From positions 1,444,036-1,508,035 of the forward strand of contig CM020618.1 of the NCBI GenBank assembly GCA_009829735.1: a stretch of 64,000 nucleotides of DNA. The letters are read 5' to 3'. The translations under genes and the position numbers were made by a program. Each line of letters opens with the position of its first letter. The first letter of the stretch is position 1. The notes beneath the pieces were generated by a model. The model was given only the letters and a program-made list of their open reading frames with translations. It did not search any database and was not told the DNA's origin. Positions 57,068-64,000 of this stretch are shown in pieces. This stretch comes from Pyropia yezoensis. Lineage: Eukaryota > Rhodophyta > Bangiophyceae > Bangiales > Bangiaceae.

Positions 57068-57430
57068 TGTAGCACAATAGGTATCCGCTGCACGTCCACT
57101 CTCAGGGAACACTCACCAAGGGGGATCGGCACCAACGTCACCGGGAGGCCAAGGTTGCTGTCCTTGGAGCACAAGCCACGGGATCAAGATGGGAGCCCAA
57201 ATGGGAGGGGTTTGTTGTTCTACCTTGGCCGGCGGTAGATTCGCCGCCGGCTCCCTCGTTATAAGCCCTCGGAGACACTACTAACTACCCTCCACCCCAA
57301 GATGCAAGTCCCTCTGGTCATACGTAACTTATAGATACCGTGACCAGTACGAACTATCAAATTGAAAGTTAAGGGTTAGAAGTAGCCCCCCTAATATTAG
57401 GGTTACAATACGGCCAACCATATTGCTACA
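57068..57430 (-). repeat. Miniature LTR 4
   Basis: 363 bp, the same length and termini as LTR 3. Confidence 0.93.
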
Positions 57431-58068
57431 CTCGGGTACCCGAGTTGCTTGGCTTCCGTCGTCGATGGGACACTGCGAGACGGTACCGCCTCCCCCCTCG
57501 CCGACTCGGTTCCGGCGTAAGTATCCGCCGGATCATGTCCGCGGAGCCCGCTCTGGGTGCTCCGAGCGTAGCGCTCCGTATGGCTACGTTCCAAATCAGC
57601 CGGCGAGTCGGATCCATAACCCGCCGTGTCCGGGGGTTGTCCAGGAGTAGCAACACCGGGGTCGACCCTGGTGGACTCCGAAAGTAGTCCGGCCGGTTCG
57701 AACCGTACCGGTGTGGGAGGAACACGACGGGGTACTGTCGTGTGGCTTGTTGACATCAGCACAGCCATTGCGTCCTCCGTACGCTCTTCACGGGCGTCGA
57801 GTCCGGTGAACCGGGCTTTGATGCGAGCCAATGATGCCATCAGGGAGTCCCCTGGTGAAGGTGGCGGCGGAGTGCGGTCGGCAGAGGACGGTTCTGGAAA
57901 TCCGCCGCCCCGGCCGTCCGTGCCGTACCAAACGTCGATCCGGCACCGGAGAGCATCGGCGTCTCAATGTTGTCGATCGGGTTACCGATCCGATTCCCGG
58001 TTCAGCTCCAGGGTCGGCGTCGACGCCGATCCGTCATCTTGAACGTTCCCCGTCTCTTGGGTAGACAT
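57431..58068 (-). pseudogene. gag-like short ORF, unit 4, broken
   Basis: Losses near 57910, 57992 and 58000 break the N-terminal third. The second half, from MASLARIK (57840), is open. Confidence 0.5.
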
Positions 58069-58292
58069 AGTCACAATCAGTCAACCGACGTAACAATCAC
58101 CACGAATAATAGAGCGAGGGGTAGATTGGGGGGAGTAACAGTAGATCACAGTCAAAGGTAAAAACTCAACACAATCGATCAGGTTGCAACACCACGAGTA
58201 CAAGAAAAGGACCGGATCCCTATCCGTGTGCCAGGGCCGAAGACGGCGTCACCACAAGGGTGACGGAAACCCGTCCCCTGCTGCTCCACCAA

Positions 58293-58655
58293 TGTAGCAC
58301 AATAGGTATCCGCTGCACGTCCACTCTCAGGGAACACTCACCAAGGGGGATCGGCACCAACGTCACCGGGAGGCCAAGGTTGCTGTCCTTGGAGCACAAG
58401 CCACGGGATCAAGATGGGAGCCCAAATGGGAGGGGTTTGTTGTTCTACCTTGGCCGGCGGTAGATTCGCCGCCGGCTCCCTCGTTATAAGCCCTCGGAGA
58501 CACTACTAACTACCCTCCACCCCAAGATGCAAGTCCCTCTGGTCATACGTAACTTATAGATACCGTGACCAGTACGAACTATCAAATTGAAAGTTAAGGG
58601 TTAGAAGTAGCCCCCCTAATATTAGGGTTACAATACGGCCAACCATATTGCTACA
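58293..58655 (-). repeat. Miniature LTR 5
   Basis: 363 bp. Follows the 1,225-bp unit, whose deletions are in the internal frame. Confidence 0.93.
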
Positions 58656-59297
58656 CTCGGGTACCCGAGTTGCTTGGCTTCCGTCGTCGATGGGACACTG
58701 CGAGACGGTACCGCCTCCCCCCCTCGCCGACTCGGTTCCGGCGTAAGTATCCGCCGGATCATGTCCGCGGAGCCCGCTCTGGGTGCTCCGAGCGTAGCGC
58801 TCCGTATGGCTACGTTCCAAATCAGCCGGCGAGTCGGATCCATAACCCGCCGTGTCCGGGGGTTGTCCAGGAGTAGCAACACCGGGGTCGACCCTGGTGG
58901 ACTCCGAAAGTAGTCCGGCCGGTTCGAACCGTACCGGTGTGGGAGGAACACGACGGGGTACTGTCGTGTGGCTTGTTGACATCAGCACAGCCATTGCGTC
59001 CTCCGTACGCTCTTCACGGGCGTCGAGTCCGGTGAACCGGGCTTTGATGCGAGCCAATGATGCCATCAGGGAGTCCCCTGGTGAAGGTGGCGGCGGAGTG
59101 CGGTCGGCAGAGGACGGTTCTGGAAATCCGCCGCCCCCGGCCGTCCGTGCCGTACCAAACGTCGATCCGGCACCGGAGAGCATCGGCGTCTCAATGTTGT
59201 CGATCGGGTTACCGATCCCGATTCCCGGGTTCAGCTCCAGGGTCGGCGTCGACGCCGATCCGTCATCTTGAACGTTCCCCGTCTCTTGGGTAGACAT
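58554..59297 (-). CDS. gag-like short ORF, unit 5, intact
   Basis: Same 247-residue reading as unit 3, including seven C in the C-run near 58717 that sets the C-terminal frame into the LTR. Confidence 0.55.
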   Translation of the reverse strand: MSTQETGNVQDDGSASTPTLELNPGIGIGNPIDNIETPMLSGAGSTFGTARTAGGGGFPEPSSADRTPPPPSPGDSLMASLARIKARFTGLDAREERTEDAMAVLMSTSHTTVPRRVPPTPVRFEPAGLLSESTRVDPGVATPGQPPDTAGYGSDSPADLERSHTERYARSTQSGLRGHDPADTYAGTESARGGGGTVSQCPIDDGSQATRVPECSNMVGRIVTLILGGLLLTLNFQFDSSYWSRYL

Positions 59298-59522
59298 AGT
59301 CACAATCAGTCAACCGACGTAACAATCACCACGAATAATAGAGCGAGGGGGTAGATTGGGGGGAGTAACAGTAGATCACAGTCAAAGGTAAAAACTCAAC
59401 ACAATCGATCAGGTTGCAACACCACGAGTACAAGAAAAGGACCGGATCCCTATCCGTGTGCCAGGGCCGAAGACGGCGTCACCACAAGGGTGACGGAAAC
59501 CCGTCCCCTGCTGCTCCACCAA

Positions 59523-59886
59523 TGTAGCACAATAGGTATCCGCTGCACGTCCACTCTCAGGGAACACTCACCAAGGGGGATCGGCACCAACGTCACCGGG
59601 AGGCCAAGGTTGCTGTCCTTGGAGCACAAGCCACGGGATCAAGATGGGAGCCCAAATGGGAGGGGTTTGTTGTTCTACCTTGGCCGGCGGTAGATTCGCC
59701 GCCGGCTCCCTCGTTATAAGCCCTCGGAGACACTACTAACTACCCCTCCACCCCAAGATGCAAGTCCCTCTGGTCATACGTAACTTATAGATACCGTGAC
59801 CAGTACGAACTATCAAATTGAAAGTTAAGGGTTAGAAGTAGCCCCCCTAATATTAGGGTTACAATACGGCCAACCATATTGCTACA
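59523..59886 (-). repeat. Miniature LTR 6
   Basis: 364 bp, with one extra C near 59745. Confidence 0.93.
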
Positions 59887-60527
59887 CTCGGGTACCCGAG
59901 TTGCTTGGCTTCCGTCGTCGATGGGACACTGCGAGACGGTACCGCCTCCCCCCTCGCCGACTCGGTTCCGGCGTAAGTATCCGCCGGATCATGTCCGCGG
60001 AGCCCGCTCTGGGTGCTCCGAGCGTAGCGCTCCGTATGGCTACGTTCCAAATCAGCCGGCGAGTCGGATCCATAACCCGCCGTGTCCGGGGGTTGTCCAG
60101 GAGTAGCAACACCGGGGTCGACCCTGGTGGACTCCGAAAGTAGTCCGGCCGGTTCGAACCGTACCGGTGTGGGAGGAACACGACGGGGTACTGTCGTGTG
60201 GCTTGTTGACATCAGCACAGCCATTGCGTCCTCCGTACGCTCTTCACGGGCGTCGAGTCCGGTGAACCGGGCTTTGATGCGAGCCAATGATGCCATCAGG
60301 GAGTCCCCTGGTGAAGGTGGCGGCGGAGTGCGGTCGGCAGAGGACGGTTCTGGAAATCCGCCGCCCCCGGCCGTCCGTGCCGTACCAAACGTCGATCCGG
60401 CACCGGAGAGCATCGGCGTCTCAATGTTGTCGATCGGGTTACCGATCCCGATTCCCGGGTTCAGCTCCAGGGTCGGCGTCGACGCCGATCCGTCATCTTG
60501 AACGTTCCCCGTCTCTTGGGTAGACAT
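59859..60527 (-). CDS. gag-like short ORF, unit 6, alternative C-terminus
   Basis: Open over 222 codons. One C fewer in the run near 59947 switches the last ~30 residues to another frame (ending AIWLAVL just inside the LTR). Four of nine units (1, 4, 6, 9) have the six-C form, so it is unclear which C-terminus is authentic. Confidence 0.5.
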   Translation of the reverse strand: MSTQETGNVQDDGSASTPTLELNPGIGIGNPIDNIETPMLSGAGSTFGTARTAGGGGFPEPSSADRTPPPPSPGDSLMASLARIKARFTGLDAREERTEDAMAVLMSTSHTTVPRRVPPTPVRFEPAGLLSESTRVDPGVATPGQPPDTAGYGSDSPADLERSHTERYARSTQSGLRGHDPADTYAGTESARGEAVPSRSVPSTTEAKQLGYPSVAIWLAVL

Positions 60528-60750
60528 AGTCACAATCAGTCAACCGACGTAACAATCACCACGAATAATAGAGCGAGGGGGTAGATTGGGGGAGTAACAG
60601 TAGATCACAGTCAAAGGTAAAACTCAACACAATCGATCAGGTTGCAACACCACGAGTACAAGAAAAGGACCGGATCCCTATCCGTGTGCCAGGGCCGAAG
60701 ACGGCGTCACCACAAGGGTGACGGAAACCCGTCCCCTGCTGCTCCACCAA

Positions 60751-61112
60751 TGTAGCACAATAGGTATCCGCTGCACGTCCACTCTCAGGGAACACTCACC
60801 AAGGGGGATCGGCACCAACGTCACCGGGAGGCCAAGGTTGCTGTCCTTGGAGCACAAGCCACGGGATCAAGATGGGAGCCCAAATGGGAGGGGTTTGTTG
60901 TTCTACCTTGGCCGGCGGTAGATTCGCCGCCGGCTCCCTCGTTATAAGCCCTCGGAGACACTACTAACTACCCTCCACCCCAAGATGCAGTCCCTCTGGT
61001 CATACGTAACTTATAGATACCGTGACCAGTACGAACTATCAAATTGAAAGTTAAGGGTTAGAAGTAGCCCCCCTAATATTAGGGTTACAATACGGCCAAC
61101 CATATTGCTACA
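60751..61112 (-). repeat. Miniature LTR 7
   Basis: 362 bp, with one A missing near 60988. Confidence 0.93.
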
Positions 61113-61754
61113 CTCGGGTACCCGAGTTGCTTGGCTTCCGTCGTCGATGGGACACTGCGAGACGGTACCGCCTCCCCCCCTCGCCGACTCGGTTCCGGCG
61201 TAAGTATCCGCCGGATCATGTCCGCGGAGCCCGCTCTGGGTGCTCCGAGCGTAGCGCTCCGTATGGCTACGTTCCAAATCAGCCGGCGAGTCGGATCCAT
61301 AACCCGCCGTGTCCGGGGGTTGTCCAGGAGTAGCAACACCGGGGTCGACCCTGGTGGACTCCGAAAGTAGTCCGGCCGGTTCGAACCGTACCGGTGTGGG
61401 AGGAACACGACGGGGTACTGTCGTGTGGCTTGTTGACATCAGCACAGCCATTGCGTCCTCCGTACGCTCTTCACGGGCGTCGAGTCCGGTGAACCGGGCT
61501 TTGATGCGAGCCAATGATGCCATCAGGGAGTCCCCTGGTGAAGGTGGCGGCGGAGTGCGGTCGGCAGAGGACGGTTCTGGAAATCCGCCGCCCCCGGCCG
61601 TCCGTGCCGTACCAAACGTCGATCCGGCACCGGAGAGCATCGGCGTCTCAATGTTGTCGATCGGGTTACCGATCCCGATTCCCGGGTTCAGCTCCAGGGT
61701 CGGCGTCGACGCCGATCCGTCATCTTGAACGTTCCCCGTCTCTTGGGTAGACAT
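61011..61754 (-). CDS. gag-like short ORF, unit 7, intact
   Basis: Third intact copy, again with a seven-C run (near 61172) and the LTR-encoded hydrophobic tail. Confidence 0.55.
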   Translation of the reverse strand: MSTQETGNVQDDGSASTPTLELNPGIGIGNPIDNIETPMLSGAGSTFGTARTAGGGGFPEPSSADRTPPPPSPGDSLMASLARIKARFTGLDAREERTEDAMAVLMSTSHTTVPRRVPPTPVRFEPAGLLSESTRVDPGVATPGQPPDTAGYGSDSPADLERSHTERYARSTQSGLRGHDPADTYAGTESARGGGGTVSQCPIDDGSQATRVPECSNMVGRIVTLILGGLLLTLNFQFDSSYWSRYL

Positions 61755-61978
61755 AGTCACAATCAGTCAACCGACGTAACAATCACCACGAATAATAGAG
61801 CGAGGGGGTAGATTGGGGGGAGTAACAGTAGATCACAGTCAAAGGTAAAAACTCAACACAATCGATCAGGTTGCAACACCACGAGTACAAGAAAAGGACC
61901 GGATCCTATCCGTGTGCCAGGGCCGAAGACGGCGTCACCACAAGGGTGACGGAAACCCGTCCCCTGCTGCTCCACCAA

Positions 61979-62339
61979 TGTAGCACAATAGGTATCCGCT
62001 GCACGTCCACTCTCAGGGAACACTCACCAAGGGGGATCGGCACCAACGTCACCGGGAGGCCAAGGTTGCTGTCCTTGGAGCACAAGCCACGGGATCAAGA
62101 TGGGAGCCCAAATGGGAGGGGTTTGTTGTTCTACCTTGGCCGGCGGTAGATTCGCCGCCGGCTCCCTCGTTATAAGCCCTCGGAGACACTACTAACTACC
62201 CTCCACCCAAGATGCAAGTCCTCTGGTCATACGTAACTTATAGATACCGTGACCAGTACGAACTATCAAATTGAAAGTTAAGGGTTAGAAGTAGCCCCCC
62301 TAATATTAGGGTTACAATACGGCCAACCATATTGCTACA
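61979..62339 (-). repeat. Miniature LTR 8
   Basis: 361 bp, with losses in C-runs near 62207 and 62221. Confidence 0.93.
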
Positions 62340-62978
62340 CTCGGGTACCCGAGTTGCTTGGCTTCCGTCGTCGATGGGACACTGCGAGACGGTACCGCCT
62401 CCCCCCCTCGCCGACTCGGTTCCGGCGTAAGTATCCGCCGGATCATGTCCGCGGAGCCCTCTGGGTGCTCCGAGCGTAGCGCTCCGTATGGCTACGTTCC
62501 AAATCAGCCGGCGAGTCGGATCCATAACCCGCCGTGTCCGGGGGTTGTCCAGGAGTAGCAACACCGGGGTCGACCCTGGTGGACTCCGAAAGTAGTCCGG
62601 CCGGTTCGAACCGTACCGGTGTGGGAGGAACACGACGGGGTACTGTCGTGTGGCTTGTTGACATCAGCACAGCCATTGCGTCCTCCGTACGCTCTTCACG
62701 GGCGTCGAGTCCGTGAACCGGGCTTTGATGCGAGCCAATGATGCCATCAGGGAGTCCCCTGGTGAAGGTGGCGGCGGAGTGCGGTCGGCAGAGGACGGTT
62801 CTGGAAATCCGCCGCCCCCGGCCGTCCGTGCCGTACCAAACGTCGATCCGGCACCGGAGAGCATCGGCGTCTCAATGTTGTCGATCGGGTTACCGATCCC
62901 GATTCCCGGGTTCAGCTCCAGGGTCGGCGTCGACGCCGATCCGTCATCTTGAACGTTCCCCGTCTCTTGGGTAGACAT
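62340..62978 (-). pseudogene. gag-like short ORF, unit 8, broken
   Basis: A missing G near 62712 and a two-base loss near 62458 (AGCCCTCTGG for AGCCCGCTCTGG) break the frame twice. Confidence 0.5.
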
Positions 62979-63204
62979 AGTCACAATCAGTCAACCGACG
63001 TAACAATCACCACGAATAATAGAGCGAGGGGGTAGATTGGGGGGAGTAACAGTAGATCACAGTCAAAGGTAAAAAACTCAACACAATCGATCAGGTTGCA
63101 ACACCACGAGTACAAGAAAAGGACCGGATCCCTATCCGTGTGCCAGGGCCGAAGACGGCGTCACCACAAGGGTGACGGAAACCCGTCCCCTGCTGCTCCA
63201 CCAA

Positions 63205-63568
63205 TGTAGCACAATAGGTATCCGCTGCACGTCCACTCTCAGGGAACACTCACCAAGGGGGATCGGCACCAACGTCACCGGGAGGGCCAAGGTTGCTGTC
63301 CTTGGAGCACAAGCCACGGGATCAAGATGGGAGCCCAAATGGGAGGGGTTTGTTGTTCTACCTTGGCCGGCGGTAGATTCGCCGCCGGCTCCCTCGTTAT
63401 AAGCCCTCGGAGACACTACTAACTACCCTCCACCCCAAGATGCAAGTCCCTCTGGTCATACGTAACTTATAGATACCGTGACCAGTACGAACTATCAAAT
63501 TGAAAGTTAAGGGTTAGAAGTAGCCCCCCTAATATTAGGGTTACAATACGGCCAACCATATTGCTACA
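63205..63568 (-). repeat. Miniature LTR 9
   Basis: 364 bp, with one extra G near 63285. Confidence 0.93.
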
Positions 63569-64000
63569 CTCGGGTACCCGAGTTGCTTGGCTTCCGTCGT
63601 CGATGGGACACTGCGAGACGGTACCGCCTCCCCCCTCGCCGACTCGGTTCCGGCGTAAGTATCCGCCGGATCATGTCCGCGGAGCCCGCTCTGGGTGCTC
63701 CGAGCGTAGCGCTCCGTATGGCTACGTTCCAAATCAGCCGGCGAGTCGGATCCATAACCCGCCGTGTCCGGGGGTTGCCAGGAGTAGCAACACCGGGGTC
63801 GACCCTGGTGGACTCCGAAAGTAGTCCGGCCGGTTCGAACCGTACCGGTGTGGGAGGAACACGACGGGGTACTGTCGTGTGGCTTGTTGACATCAGCACA
63901 GCCATTGCGTCCTCCGTACGCTCTTCACGGGCGTCGAGTCCGGTGAACCGGGCTTTGATGCGAGCCAATGATGCCATCAGGGAGTCCCCTGGTGAAGTGG
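63569..64000 (-). pseudogene. gag-like short ORF, unit 9, cut by the window edge
   Basis: The N-terminus lies beyond 64000. A missing T near 63777 (GTTGCCAGG for GTTGTCCAGG) shifts the frame, and a G is missing near 63997. Confidence 0.45.

Larger units (their letters stand above)
53538..64000 (-). mobile_element. Tandem array of a miniature LTR element, ~1,228-bp unit
   Basis: Each unit is one ~363-bp LTR plus ~866 bp of internal DNA, head to tail, so that every LTR is both the 3' LTR of one unit and the 5' LTR of the next (minus-strand sense). LTR starts at 54610, 55838, 57068, 58293, 59523, 60751, 61979 and 63205 give periods of 1,225-1,230. Internal DNA holds the primer-binding site and one short gag-like frame, with no protease, RT or integrase. 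The architecture is that of a TRIM-type (terminal-repeat retrotransposon in miniature) or gag-only deletion derivative. Units differ mainly in homopolymer length. Confidence 0.9.

Overview
The window is repeat-dominated eukaryotic DNA, not prokaryotic. It holds Ty3/Gypsy-type LTR retrotransposons with an integrase chromodomain, a Fanzor-like (eukaryotic TnpB-related) nuclease gene, kilobase-scale satellites and 500-N scaffold gaps. No host housekeeping gene, rRNA or tRNA gene is visible. High GC, GC-rich coding DNA and a Fanzor would suit a GC-rich alga or another microbial eukaryote, but the sequence does not fix the organism. The setting looks like heterochromatin.

Layout. 1-3656: 5' part of Gypsy element A (minus strand: LTR, gag, start of pol). 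3657-5772: spacer without a convincing gene. 5773-6607: start of a different LTR element (C, plus strand), cut by a gap. 7108-15400: Gypsy element B1 (minus). 15401-18647: Fanzor-like pseudogene, directly abutting the B1 LTR. 19178-24778: Gypsy element B2 (minus), including the only intact copy of a long antisense ORF. 25279-39892: about 9.6 head-to-tail units of a ~1,524-bp satellite. 40393-53037: Gypsy copies D1 and D2 (plus), joined through one shared LTR. 53538-64000: about 8.5 head-to-tail units of a ~1,228-bp miniature LTR element in which neighbours share their LTRs. Gaps: 6608-7107, 24779-25278, 39893-40392, 53038-53537.

The Gypsy family reads LTR - tRNA primer-binding site - gag (capsid-like region, CCHC knuckle) - ATGA overlap - pol (protease, RT, RNase H, integrase, chromodomain) - a convergent antisense ORF of about 647 codons - polypurine tract - LTR. 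Every pol copy here is broken by frameshifts or stops, so the copies look non-autonomous or are damaged by long-read indel errors.

The most interesting points are: the conserved antisense ORF; shared-LTR tandem arrays in two separate families; a Fanzor with all three RuvC acidic motifs, whose glycine-rich 3' tail recurs inside every unit of the 1.5-kb satellite; a long near-perfect palindrome in each satellite unit; and a strong excess of odd-length perfect palindromes centred on CAA(C/G)TTG through the Gypsy element.
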